Of a DNA stretch of 64,000 bases, positions 36,301 to 49,000 are shown in pieces. The notes beneath the pieces are model-generated. The model ran no database searches and had not been told where the DNA came from. It saw only the letters and a program-made list of their open reading frames with translations. Position 1 is the stretch's first letter. Each line of letters begins with the position of its first letter. Location of the stretch: NCBI GenBank assembly GCA_036971715.1, contig JAVHJL010000006.1, forward strand, positions 1,364,001 to 1,428,000. Reading direction: 5' to 3'. This DNA comes from Arthrobotrys musiformis. Lineage: Eukaryota > Ascomycota > Orbiliomycetes > Orbiliales > Orbiliaceae. Both the position numbers and the translations under genes were made by a program.

Positions 36301-38566
36301 CAGTGACGTCCTTGACTTCTTCGACTGTTGGTTCGTGGGCGACCTCTGCGGGTGTCTCCTCGACCGCTGGGGCGACGACTGGTTCGGATTCCTTGACTTC
36401 GGCTTCAGCTGGTACGGCTTGTGCCTCTGGTTCGGATTCCTTTTCTTCTACCTTTGCGTCGGAGGGGGTTTCGACAGCTGGAGTTTCGGTTTCGAGGGGC
36501 TTTTCTTCCTCCTTTGTGGGTTCGGCGGTAGCTGGCTCGACGGTTGGTTCGTCGGCTACAGGCTTGGAGGCGTCTTCGAGAACCTCTGGCTTGGGTTCTG
36601 AAACCGGTTCCTCGACTGTTGGCTCGACGGCCTTTTCAACCGCTGGGACCTCTGGGGCCTCGACCGCTGGAGTATCATCTTTCTTCTCCTCTTCGGTGAC
36701 CGGGACGATGACAGAGCTCGAAGCTTCGGCCTCGACTGGCTTGTCGTCTTCCTTGGAGGGTGTTTCCTCGACAACCTGTGGAGCTTCGACGGGGGGCTCT
36801 GGTTCCTTCTCCTCGGTTACGGGGACAGCGATGGCGCTGGACTCCGCGACGGGTTCTTCGGTTTTGGCTGGAGCTTCCTCGACAAGTTCCTCGACCTTAG
36901 CCGCAACTTCCTCGACGGGTTCCTCGACCTTGGCTGTGGGCTCCTCGACGGCTTCGGTTGTGGCGGGCTCCTCGACTTTGGGTGCTTCTTCCTCAACTTT
37001 GGTTTCCTCGACCTCAGTTGGGGCTACCACGGGTTCCTCTGGCTTTGTTTCTTCCACTGTTACAGCAGGGACGTCAGCCGGGACGGGAGCTGGGGATTCG
37101 TCGTGTTCCTTCTCCGCTGGTGTTTCTGTAGAAGTTGGTTCCTCGAGTTTGGTTTCTGGAGTTTCTGTTGCAGGTGGGACTATGACTTCTTCTTTGGTTT
37201 CCAGGGGAGTGGGTTCCTCGACCTTAGTTTCGGATGCTTCTGCTAAGACCACTGGTTCGTCTTTTTCCTCTTCCTTGGTTTCTGGGATGGGTTCCTGGAC
37301 GGCGGTTGGGGGTTCTGTGGTGGTCTCTTTTTCCTCGGGGATGGATGTAGAAGCTTCCGGTTCAACAGGTTTGGACTCTTCGACGACAGCGGTGGGTGGT
37401 TCGACGGTTTCAGTTGTGGCAGCGGTGGGTTCGGGGACTTCAGCTTTTTCCTCGGGTGTGGTTTCCGTCTCTGCTGGTTTCGACTCCTCGACTATGATTT
37501 CTGGGGCAGCTGATGTTGAGGCGGTGGGTTCGTCTTTGTGGTCTTTTTCCTCCGTGACGGGTGGTTCGACGATTGTCTCCGCTACAGCCTCTTCCGGAAG
37601 AGTTTCCTTTTCAGAAGCGATCAAGGAGGGTTCCGTTATCACGACTTCGTCCTTCGACTCGACTGGTGTCTCCGGGACGTGTGTGATAGCGGCCAGCGTT
37701 TCTTCTGTCCCGGGGAGGTCTAGAACGGTATGATCCTCAACGAGGTGTGTATCCGCCTTCGCCTCTGCGATTTCATCTTCCTTTGCGGATGTGGGGAGTG
37801 ATTCCTGGACGGATATCGAGGGGACTGGTTCCTCTGTTGTTTCTTCCTTTTCCACCACCGGTGTGCTTTCTGCTACATCCGGTATTGTGCTGATTGTCTC
37901 CGGGACCACCTCTGGTTCTGTGGGAGGGGTAGGGGCCTCCTCTGTCGGTGCGGCATTGGAACCCTCAGCTAGAGCTGCAGCTTCGGCTTCAGCCTTCTGC
38001 CGTGCTTTTCTGGCCTTCTTCTTGGCCTTTTGTTTTTGGGATTTACTCAGTGGCGAGGTTGGAGTTTCTCCACCCACGACTGGGGATGTGGCTGCGGAAT
38101 CGGAGGGTGTGATGGTTTGTTCTACCACTGCCGGGGTTACTGTTGAGGATTCCTCGTTCGAGAGACCGGCGTCGGGTATTGAGATTCCCAAGGGGTTGGA
38201 GGAGGAGGTGGAGGGCCCACCGTCCAGACCGGCCGTTTGGGGGGGTGTATCTACCAGGCTTTTTGAGGATAGAGCTGGAGATGCTGCGGTGGCGAGGTTT
38301 AGAGGCGCCGGGGAGGAGGGTCGGAGTAAGCTTGGGGTCTGGACGGGGTCTTCGGCTGATAGGAGGGAGGAAGAAGTGGTATCTGGGATTGGATCGCTGG
38401 GAGGGGTTGCGGGGCCTTCTATGGGTTTCCCGGCGAGGGTGGAGAGGTCTACTTTTGACGTTAGCTCATTTTTTTATATCACAGCTTCACATACCAATTT
38501 CACGCCGGATGGGCGTGATATGGTATCAGAGAAGATCGTACCTTGAGCAACAGCTTCGGTGGCCAT
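30311..38566 (-). CDS. Giant Glu/Pro/Val-rich tether-like protein
   Basis: Six exons read leftward: 38542-38566, 34577-38451, 33866-34517, 32975-33805, 30668-32920 and 30311-30597. All junctions are GT-AG and in phase, giving 2640 residues. After an N-terminal Ser/Pro-rich part comes a basic helix (SKSQKQKAKKKARKARQK, about 144-161) and then over 2000 residues of EEPV/EEKP-type low-complexity sequence, probably disordered. Three Gly/Ala-rich hydrophobic segments interrupt it: LLGAGAVAA (about 1745), LAAGAAVVGAGAIALAV (about 2130) and LLGAAVGAGVLGVGAAGAYAV (about 2355). The last 60 residues contain an aromatic hydrophobic stretch (FLHIFFFSWFGSAG) and a basic tail. The architecture recalls leashin-type organelle tethers of filamentous fungi (Woronin body to cortex), but I cannot show homology. 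Function is unassigned. Confidence 0.8.
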
Positions 38567-41500
38567 TTTTCTAGAGTTTTAGAAATTAAACAGAAAAATA
38601 AAGAGAGAGAGATTGGTTTCTTTGTATAAAATTAAGAAGAAAAAGAAAAAATAAGAAGAGGATGTTGGAAGTTTCCCTATTTGATAGAAAGATATCAATT
38701 CAATCAACTATCAAAGAAAGAAGAGACCTCTGGCGGTAGCTCTATTCTTCTCTGTATGGGAAAAGAATAATAATAAATGATATTGCTTTCTTCCTTCTTT
38801 CCAGGAATTTGAGAAGAAGAAAGAAGAATTTTTCCGTGCTGTGCGCGATGCCGTATGGAAGTTAGCGAGGCGATGACCTTGGTGGAGCTACTTGCAGTAA
38901 TATACCCTCGGCTCGGGAAGCTGCTTTTGTGGCGTGTCCCTGGCCGACTAGCATGAAGGTGTAAGTGACTGACCTGTTTCTCAGACGAGATGCTGGAGAT
39001 TTGAGGGTCTGAAAAGAGATTTTTATATGCAGTTTCCTGTCTTATAAAAAAAATCTCTGGGATTCTTCTTCTTTTGTCCTCTTCCAGTAGATTCTGTTTT
39101 GAGGAAGAGGGAGTGATTGATGGGTAATTCTTTTATGGATTGAGATGGTAGATTTGATTTGGAGAAGCTTCGGGGAGGTGTAGAAGCCTGTGTCTGCCAG
39201 AGTCTGCTGGTTCAGTAGATGGTTAGTCTGAGAGTGGTGATGAAGTTGGAGATGAAGATGAAGTTGAAGATGAAGTTGAGTGTTGGATATAAAAGACGTC
39301 TTCAACACCGGTGAGAAAGCTAGCCAGCTATGCTCTGCTCTGCTTAGCTTTCCTTTCTTCCTCTTTGCAAATTTATTCACAAGAACAAAACAATTTTTTA
39401 TTTTTATTTTCAAACCTCAGTTGAATAAATAAATAAAAAAAGAGGAAAAGAAAAATATTAAAAAAAAGAGGTGGGAAGACGAGGATTTTGAAGGGAACGA
39501 GGGAAAGAGGAGCTAGGCAGGGAGATGCATGAAGTATGAGGCAATGACAGGCCAGAATCGAATCAACTGAACTGAGGGGTAACAATACCACCCTTCTTCC
39601 TCTATCTCTATTATATCTCTATCTATCAATTGAAGAGAAGAAAAAAAAAAAAAAAAAAAAAAAAAAAAGAATTCCTACCTCTGCTCCTCAGATGCAATGC
39701 AGCGTGCAGAAACCGTGCAGACAAGACAGACACTAATGCACAGTTGATGTCGCGGTTGTGGAAGGGTGGAAGGATTGATTGATACAAATGTGTGAGTGAA
39801 CAGCGAATCAACCAACAAGGTTCTTTTTTTTTTTTTTTTTTTCTTCGCTCGAGCTCTCTTCCCTTTTTTTGAATTTTTTTAAAAATCTGTTCGGGTTCAG
39901 CAGAAACAACCAATTGCAGCTGCAAGGGAGAGATAGATGCTAAGGAATTAGGTAAGAAGCTAGAAGGTCGATATCTCGATGTGCTGCTCGTAACTGCACT
40001 ATTATATTATACTATACTGGGCACGGGTATCAGAACAAAAGAAAGAAGAGCACTCAGCTGGTATTATTCTCTATACTCTCACTATACAAATCCTCCACAG
40101 AATTTATATAAAATGGAATTTATATAGAATGGAGAGACGACGTTCTCGCTGTCCGTTTCCGTCCGGCGTAATAGCGTCGATAGTATCAGATACAATGGTT
40201 GTAGTTGAGGGAGGGAAAGAGGAGGGCTGCTGTGCTGGCAGATGCAGGCTACGGCCAGGCTAAGGGTCCCCCGGGTCGACGAATGGACCGTATCTCGGTC
40301 CAATCCAGTCTAAAGAAAGAAGAAGAAAATAATAAAAAAAAGACAATTGATTCGCTGGCACGGAGGGGGATCCGGTTTCCTTGATTTGATATTCCCTCTC
40401 CTTCTCCTCTCTATCTTCTGTGAGATCCAGAGGGCCCGAGGGATATAGATAGATAGTATCGTATAGAATATATGTATGTAGGGTGTGTCCTCCCAAGTCG
40501 ATTACCAAACAGAAGAGAAAGAGAAGAAAGAGAGGGAAAGAAGGAGGAGAGAGGAAAAAGAGGGGCGCCTCATCGCTATTATCCCAATCACAATCATGCT
40601 ATCCATCGCATTGCACAGAGCCCCTCCTCTTCTTTTTTTTTTTTTTTTTTTTTTTGGACTTTTGAAGCCATTCAGCCCGGATGCGCGAATCGCACACCTT
40701 CCTCCACATACGCGACAAACCTTTCTTTTTCCCCACCTGTATAACTTACTTGGTTACTAGTCAAGTGGAGGGATACTCTTGGAAAGACGTAATCCGGCAC
40801 GATTGAACGGCGGAAAAAGCAATACCCCAATCACGAGAGGCTTCACAGGTTAGGTAGCTCTTCTTCTCCTCCTGCTATACCACTCCCGCTAGTTGGAGTA
40901 GCTGGTCGTATGTATGGATATTGTGGGGTTCATCTCGACTTCCTCACATCTGATGATGCTGATTGATACGACGAGAGCACAAACACGTCAACAGGAATTC
41001 CACCCTCATCTTTTTGTTTTTTCGTCCGAACATGATTTGAGAAATCATTGTATCTGGTACCTGTCGACGGAGTATCCGCACACCCATCGATGCGCCAGAA
41101 CGATACTTCCCAGCCATGTCTCTCGATCTTTTTTTTTCCCTCTTCTTCATCTTCCCCACCCATCCACATCCTTCCTCCCCCAGTCTGAACCACTAACCCC
41201 ATCGATCTCTAGCGTCACAAACAAAAACTTGAAGGTAGTTCGTTTATCATCTGAACCTTCACTCACTCCTCTGACAGGTAGAGAAACAGAAGAGAAGAAA
41301 AAACAGATGGAGGTGAAAGAACAAGGATGGGAGCTCGGGAGAACCCACACCTGCATTCCAATTCGACAGCCCATCGAATCCAGGGACTTGCCCTTTTCCT
41401 GAAGCTGCGGCAAAGACGCGACCAGACTCCAAAAAAGAAAAAGGGTGGGTTTGTAGACCTCCCCAAAGGCCAAGAGGGATTCACAAAAAAATCATGCAAA

Positions 41501-42560
41501 AACCTCACACACACACCGAACTCTCTCTCTCAAAAAAATATCATTCGTTCAGCCACCCATTTTGTACATGAATTACATCTTGCAGTGCATGATGATGGAT
41601 GATGGATGGATGATGATGAGTTATGTATGTCTCGAATTACTCTACACATCATATCATTCGTCCGCAGGAATGCAAGATTAGATACCCCATCTCTTCTCTT
41701 TTACATCCTTCGAGAGTAATAAGAAGTGAATGCTGTCAGCGGATAGGACATACCCGAGCAATTGACAGTCAGGTCATCGCATTGCCTGCATCGCGGGATA
41801 TATACCCTTGCCCGGCCCAACCTGGTCTCGGATCTAAAAAAATGGCTGGAGTAGCTCATCGAAAAAAGTGGGGTCGCATTGAACACTGCCTGCTTCCCCA
41901 CGTGAATTTGAACCGCAATTGCGACCAGACCGTCGCCCCCAAAGAAAAGGAAACTAGTATCTCGAAGGCTTTGGGATCGATAGGTTTTTTCTATGATTCA
42001 TTCGTATACACGCGAGTGTCAGTGCTAGTGCTGTAAATGTCGTCCATCGCAATTCGAATCCAAAACTATCATCAAAGCCAAGCTATTATAGTCTTCAGCT
42101 AGCACGATCCGAACCAAGTAATTAGAACCATCATGTCACATCAGATCGATATCAGAGCTCTCCAAGCTTGATACCCGAACATTCCTCCTGCCTGCTTCTT
42201 GTAGCCCGCTGTCTCGTGCTCCAACCCAGCGCTAACAATCAAAACTCTACATTCTTGACATCCTCCGCACGAGGCAAGACACCAGTACACAAACGAGCTT
42301 CCGTCTATTTTTACCCGTGAAAACCAATCGTGAATACAAAGTAAGGGTCCTTCGATCGATGTAGCACAAACCCCATTCTTAACACCCTCTCATCAGCTCT
42401 GATCATGAAGATTCAGATTCTTCATAACGTCATCGATAGAAACCAACTCGCGTGCCAGACTGCCATAAACAAACCTTTATACCTCCCGTCTACCAACGGA
42501 GCCGGCCAGGTACCTGTGTAACCCCCTTCCCCAAAAACACCCCAACGCAGGGTCCCTTAC
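38567..42560. other. Long intergenic region with homopolymer tracts
   Basis: About 4 kb upstream of the giant gene. It holds A28 at 39641-39668, T19 at 39824-39842, T23 at 40633-40655 and many GA/CT-rich stretches. Short frames such as 40914-41402 have no recognisable domain. It is probably a long promoter and 5' leader. Confidence 0.5.
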
Positions 42561-42803
42561 CTCCCCTTCAATCGGGCCGGTTTCGGCTCCAGCCAGCTCC
42601 AGCACACGACCACCAACAGCATACACGAACCTTAAGCCTTCCTTAGACGCTCTCGTCCCCACAATGGTCCACCCATAGAGCAAATCGTAACTGTGGATAA
42701 CGAATGCCGCCGTAGTAAATATAATCCCACCTGTACCATACTCATACAAAGCCCCTACCGGCGTATACGCCACAAACGTTAAGCCAGCATATATAAGTAG
42801 GTA
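42561..42803 (-). CDS. Possible exon of a small membrane protein
   Basis: A 243-nt open stretch between CTTACCTAG (acceptor side) and GTAAGG (donor side) on the minus strand encodes 81 residues with two hydrophobic segments: LLIYAGLTFVAYTPVGALY and TGGIIFTTAAFVI. A charged, soluble-looking end follows (RASKEGLRFVYAVGGRVLELAG). The composition is protein-like and both edges are plausible splice sites. If the GTAAGG intron ends at the ACAG near 42514, the protein ends EVPGRLRW. I could not find a convincing start exon. It may be a real small gene between SNF5 and the giant gene, or chance. Confidence 0.28.
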
Positions 42804-43358
42804 CTAGGTAAGTAGGTATATACCTAATAGCTAAATACTTAAATACCCAAATCGCCCCGGTGCAACTGAAGATCCGGTAGCAAGGGCGTATACACGTATA
42901 ACCCACAGTCACAGAGATCGTAGAACACCTACCCGGTACTACCATCCGGTATATCACATATACACTTAAAACTACAATCCAATCCAATCCGCCATATCCA
43001 TTTATTACATTTCCTTTTATAACAAGTATATCATCACAAAAAGAAAACCCCCACGAGCAAAGTAAAAAAAGTTAGTTAATACAACGAAAAAGAAGTAGAG
43101 GAAAAACCGCAGTAAAAAAGAAGAAACATTGGTAAACGTAACCAGGGCTCAAAGAGTAAAGAGTTAACACTTTAAAAAAAGGACAACAGCGAATTCCGAA
43201 AAAAAAAAAAGTAGGCCGGTTCAAAAAAAAGCTAGAGAAATATATCACAGAAGTAGGTTTTCGAGTGTACAAAAAGAGAAAAAGGGGCGTGAACGTAATA
43301 AAAGAAGAATCGAAAGCCCCATAAGCGTCCTCTCCTCCCTGCATATAAAAACACGTGA

Positions 43359-46014
43359 TCACGATGGATACGGCAGCCCTCTTATCCTAGCATCAACCCG
43401 CTCCCTGTGCAACCGGTTCCTCAGATGTATCTCAAAGTTCTCCACCGTCTCATTAGGTCCCGGCGTGTACAGCTTTCCCGGACAATCCACGCAACGTATT
43501 CTCGGTGTGTAGTCTGTGATGTGTCGCCCGGGGATCATGGGTGTCGTGTGCGGCACCGACAATCCCGTCGTTGTATCGATGACAACCTGCCTCATGATAC
43601 CCTCGAACTGGTCGCTTGGGTATGACTGCCGTAGCGCCGAAAGTCCATTCTCAACCCACGCGGGGATCTAAAAACCCACCCATTAGTATCTGCGAATAGA
43701 GTCGAGAGTTATGGGGAGGTAGTATACTTACATTAGTTTGCCCCACTGGGCCGAGCATCATTCCAAAGTCTGGAGCAGGTGGCGGTGGCCCACTCGGTGT
43801 ATTGTACATCATCCCAACTGGACCTCCCTGAAGTGGTGTTATTGGAGGTTGCGCCATCGGTCCCCGACCCTGAGACCTCGTCGGCATCTGGTGCTGCATA
43901 GCCGCCATATTCATCTGGTTCTCAATTTCCTGAAGTTTGGATCGGTCGATCTTGAGTTTGACGACTATCGAGTCCGCTCCCGGTGGGCAATGCGGCCTCT
44001 TCTCCCATTGAGGCGCGCTACTCCTCGAATGGCGTGTCGGCGTGTGGAAATCGCCACTGACTTCAGGTGTAGCGCTTCGGGCGGCCGAGTTTCTCAACGC
44101 GGAGGCAGCAGCGACAGCAGCAGTACGTTGTCGTCTGGTCATTGTCGAGAGGAGGTGTGGTGTCTGCTGCGGCGATGGCGGCTCCGAGTCTTCGGATTCG
44201 GATTCGGACTCTCCAGGGATCTTATCCTTGTAGATCTTCATATCCGAAGCCTTCTCAACAGCGCCAGGAAGGATAGTCGAGACGATTTGGGTTCTTCGAG
44301 TTTTGGGAACGTCCTTGAGATCCGGTAGGGCGGGCCCACCGCGTCTATTCAACCGCCGTTTGTTCTTCCTGGCCTCGCGCGACTGCTTCCTCTCTTGTTG
44401 CTCGAGCTCTGCCTCTGGTATGATCCATAGCTGAGGGGTAAACTCTTTGACCTGCTGTGCCGGTCGTAGTACTGACATCAACGGCGAAGGCAATACCGAG
44501 CTCTTCAGGTCTTCATCTTCAATCGGCCGTCCATCGAATGGATACCCTACAAAGTACAGATACTTCGTATACAACTGCGACTGCTCTCGGATCTGGTGGG
44601 CGACTGCCGTTGCAAACTCCCCAGAAAGCGACATTTCCCTAGTAAGGCACTGTGCGAATTCTTCGGGTGAGTTCTCCGGGCAATTTACATCCCACTCGAA
44701 CTGATCCGTCAACGTATGTTCTCCAATCGTGACGTTGATTTTGATCAAGATCCTCATGTCGTCGTTCTTGTAGGCGGAATATGGCAGCTGGGGGTCTAAC
44801 GCGGTATCCTCGAGGAAGATGTGTGGATGGTAGTCAGTAACTTGATCCACGATCTGCTTCGAGATAGCAGAGACTAGGCCGTGTGAGATCGGAAGATGGT
44901 AGTCTTCTACCAGGTGTTCTGCGAATAGCTCAATCGGTATGCATCGTTCGTGCAGGTTCCACAGAAACGTATCCCGTAGCCGTATCTTGTCGTGGTGAAC
45001 GTCTAGTCGAATTGGCAATAGGTCGTCTGTCGTTTCGGCTTGCTGTTTCATAGCTGAGCGGCTGATTTGCAACTCCCTCGCTCTTCTCCCGCCAGGTCGT
45101 TTCCTCTCCACAGGATACAATATCCTAGTCTTCCCATCCGTGAACGCGTTTCCGTAGCCTTGATACCCGTAACCGAAGACCGAGGCCGGATTAGCTCTCC
45201 TTTCCTCCCGTAGTAACTTATACGATTCAATTTCACGTCGTTTCGAGCGTATGAGGTCGAGATGAGCGTGTGATTGGGAGGATAGAGCAGCAGCATGCAA
45301 CAGATCCCGGTTTACGTATTGGTCGAGTAAAAGCTCTTTCTGAGTCGGCCGTTTCTTAGACGCCTTCTTAGGAGACTTGGTCGGAGAATTCGAAGCGCTT
45401 TCACCGTCCGACTTGTCGGCTGCATCGTCGGCTGCATCCTCCTCCTTGAGGACGGGTGAGTTCCTGGCGGATACTGGCTGTTTGCCCTTCGATTTCGCTC
45501 GTGCCTTCAGCTCTTCGACCGAAAGCTTGGGTGACGAGGTCGCCGTCGGGGGGTTTGGAGTTTGGGATTTGATGGGAGAGGCGAGAGATTGATCTGGCAC
45601 AGGTGTGGATCTCGTGGATGATGGATTCGCGAATCCATTAGTCGGAGGCAAAGGCGAGACATTCCCGGCACTTAGAGAGTTGAAGGAGGGATGAGGGATG
45701 CCGGCATGGGGTATAGAGGAATTGCTGATGCTCGGCGATGAGGATGACGATGTCGGAGGGAGTTGTTGATGATGGATGTAGGGGGTACCGTGTGTCGAGC
45801 CGGCTGCTGATGCTGCGATGAGAGGGTTCACGGCTGATACGGACGAGGCAGCCGACGATGGATGGGAGTGCGGATGGGGAGGAGGATGAGCAAACGGATA
45901 TGGCTGAGGATGGGGAGAAGGATTGGTGGAGGACGGCTGCTGCTGCTGTGGGTGCTGCTGTGAGCCCGGGGGTGTGGGACTATGCTGCTGCATGGAGGGC
46001 CCAATTGCTAGCAT
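43359..46014 (-). CDS. SNF5: SWI/SNF chromatin-remodelling subunit SNF5 (SMARCB1/INI1)
   Basis: Two exons, 43732-46014 and 43359-43667, joined by a 64-nt intron; 863 residues. The N-terminal 190 residues are Pro/Gln/Ser/His-rich. A basic block (KKASKKRPTQKELLLDQYVNRD) precedes the SNF5 domain (about 330-480), whose two repeats include LLPIRLDVHHDKIRLRDTFLWNL and ILIKINVTIGEHTLTDQFEWDV, ending in YLYFVGYPFD. The second exon supplies the conserved C-terminus IPAWVENGLSALRQSYP and YTPRIRCVDCPGKLYTPGP. SNF5 is a core nuclear subunit of SWI/SNF-type remodellers. Sfh1 of the RSC complex is the alternative; the long Q/P-rich N-terminus favours SNF5. The ATG at 46014 is the first in frame; the one at 45993 is an alternative. 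Confidence 0.92.
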
Positions 46015-49000
46015 TCTTTTCCTCTGCCATTGTCACCAACGTATTAGCGATCGGTCCACGGGTATCAATACTGATGAAACAGGTAAAAGCAACAACGGAA
46101 AGCGGCAATGTACCGGGAATATACTATCGATTGAACCCACCACCCCGTGCGCAGGGAGTCAAGTCGGTCAGTCGGTCAGTCGCGTACGGGCTCAGGAGAA
46201 GCCACTGGCCAGCCGCAAGGAAACAAAGGCAATCGAAATCAGGGCAAAGGCAGGCCGGGGCAGGGCAGCAAAGGATAGACGGGACAGGCGCGCGAAAAAC
46301 GAGAGCGAAGCGTCGTCTTCGATGGAACTCGAGGATGTGATACGATTTGCCAAAACGGGCTGGAAACGGCAGCAGCGGTAAAGTTCTTGAAGGAATGCAA
46401 TGCAAACAGAAAAGAAAGGTCAGTCTAGTTTCCCGCGACAATCGCTGGCTGTTTCGCCACGCAGGGATGGCGCGCGCACGCTCTGGGCAGAGGCAGGCAG
46501 GCAGGCAGGCAGGCGCGAGTAGTAGAGTACAGGACAGAACGAGAAACTAACAGGATAAAAAATAAAAATAAAATAAAACAGGGCTCCGATTGGCGATATC
46601 TCTGACCGGCCGGTCTGGTCTGGTAGGGCTGAGCCTGGTCTGTCTCGACTGGACTGGACTGGACTGGTGCTGTGGTATGCGGTAGCCTCAGGCTGGCTGG
46701 CTGGCTGGTATTGAGGGGGTTAGGGAGCAGGAGGAGAGAGATTTCCTCGAGCCGGCCAAACAAAAACAATTAAAACATTCAAACGACCCAACTTTCTCGC
46801 AGGGAAGCAGAGGAAGCGAAGGAATTCACGCTGAGCAGTGTTCTGAACATACACCGACTGCTACTACAATATCATGCAAATGCCCCAGACCGCCGGTGTC
46901 TCTGTCTGTGCCAGGTCAATGAATGGGCAGAGAAGCCGTTCGGAACTTTCTCTCCTCGTCAATGATACATATAGCAGCAGTATAGAAGGCAAGGCCGGAC
47001 AGGGATTGACGCGATAGTAGTAATAATATGTCAGGTACGAAGGCCATGGCTGTTTCTGCTGTGGGCCACCGGTCAGCCAGCCAGCCAGCCACCGGCCTTC
47101 GATCCAAGTCCAAGTGACCTGCTTCGGCGCGAGGCTAGGCTGGCTGGCTGGCAAGATGGCAAGATGGCACGAGACCGCACTGGAGCCCTGGTTCCGGGAC
47201 AGGAACCGTTATCGACGATGTGCTCTGGTCCGGTCTGGTCTGGTCTACTCCGTATTCTGGCAGAAAAAGAGCCTCCCCTCCGTCTTAGTCCCTCATGCCT
47301 CATGCTTGTCATGCCGCGTGGGAGTCCTCGCAAGCTTCTTTTAAAAAATCTGACGAGCAAAAAAAAAAGCCAACAATCACGCTCACGCGGGATGCTATTC
47401 CCGAGGCTGGCCGACACATGGCCGCAAGCAAAAAAAAATTTAAAAGAAAACCCTAAATTTTTTCATACTCAAGTGGGACGGTGACCAAGAAACCGGAGCA
47501 GGGCCAGGAGATGTGGGTATTGGGCAGGTAACAAATAGCATCATCAATCATCTACCATGGAGGCATAGTGGATGCATGTTCATATGTATGCGTATGTAAG
47601 CAAGCATGTAAGGTACTGACTGACTTACTGGGAAGAAAGTTAAAAGGCTGGTGAGGAATCAGAGACCTGGTGCGTGCTAATAACCAAGCCCGCTCGCTGT
47701 TATCTTTTTTTTTTTCCTGTCAAGAGATCCTGCAAAATTTCGAATTGCCTGCTACGTAGCAAAGAAAGGGGCTACCGGTCTAACAGCAGAACGGAACAGA
47801 ACGAAAGCAAGCAAGGCAGGCAAGCTGATCTGATCTGATCTCAACCTGTACTGTGTAACAACTTCGATGGCAGGGTTCACCGTGCAGCGGCAAGCCAAAT
47901 GCAGCCGTCACTTGCTGAAGAAGTCCTTCCGAACGGATTAGCGTGGACGAGACGGTGGGATGAAATGGGCGTGTGGGAGATCTGAAAATGCTTGTTTGGG
48001 AGCGAATTTCGGTTTTTGGTTTCGAATAAGAATTGCCCTTGGTCGGTTGGACCTTGGCCCGACAGCCTCTGGGCCTTTTGTCTCTGCACGGCGGCCGCGG
48101 GAACAGCTCAAACCGCGCGATTTTGGGGGGGAGCTCGGGGATATCCTAGATCCTGGGGGGTTTCTGTTCTAGAGGACCTCGTGATGGTGGGTTTTCTTTC
48201 AAGATTTAATCTCCTAGATCTGTCCGAAGCATGGCATTTTGCTGTTTGCTGGTTGTGAGGATGTCAAATCTGAAATTTGATGAATGAAAGGGATTCCATG
48301 CCACGCTCATGTGACCGGCTATTAATACAATACGCCCATCTCCACCTGAATTATAACTATAACAGCGGAGACATTGCGACAGTAATATCCATATGCCTGA
48401 ATGATCAAGATCGATAATGGGGAAAACACTCTCGAGCCATATCCATAGCATACACACACCCCGCACTTCACGAATCCCATATCATATTGACCCAGATTCC
48501 GTCCTGGAACCTTCGCTGCAAAAAAGCAAACTGACTCAGCCGTCGAACTCGCGTACTCGATGTACTGACCCGGCTCAAATCGGGTAAAAGTGGAGATTTC
48601 AAAATGCAACAGGGCCAACGCAGCGTGACGTTGGGTCTTGGCATTATATCACACAATTACAACCCTCAAATATCGATTCAATATATTGATTAATACAATA
48701 TTACCGGTAGCAAAGGGTTCCATTGGATATCTAGTGGTATTTTAAAGGGTCGTAGATAGTATACATGATAATAATACTAACAGAAAGTTTCACGCAAAGG
48801 CAGTGTTTGATCCCTATCTCAAGTATGAAATATCAAGAACTATAGATCATATATTCCTCCGGTCGACGCCGTTTTCTTCAGGGATAGGCTGCTCCCGTGG
48901 TGCTTTGATGGGACCTAGAATGGAAGGAATTGGCCGAGCTAGAATGCAACACGTGATTCATACTTTACTACCACGTAAATGCTGTCGGTGGGATACAACC

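Noticed and set aside
35895..37733. 612-codon Ser/Gly/Val-rich open frame on the plus strand
   Set aside because: It is the antisense of the EEPV repeats of the giant minus-strand gene. Codon bias of the repeats keeps the opposite strand open. No start context or domain supports it.
40914..41402. 162-codon plus-strand frame upstream of the giant gene
   Set aside because: His/Ser/Pro-rich translation of CT-rich promoter sequence with no recognisable motif.
42452..42646. Short plus-strand frame over the possible membrane-protein exon
   Set aside because: Antisense to the better minus-strand reading and lacking any feature.
46492..46514. AGGC microsatellite as a CRISPR-like or origin element
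   Set aside because: A simple 4-base slippage repeat with no spacers and no other origin features.
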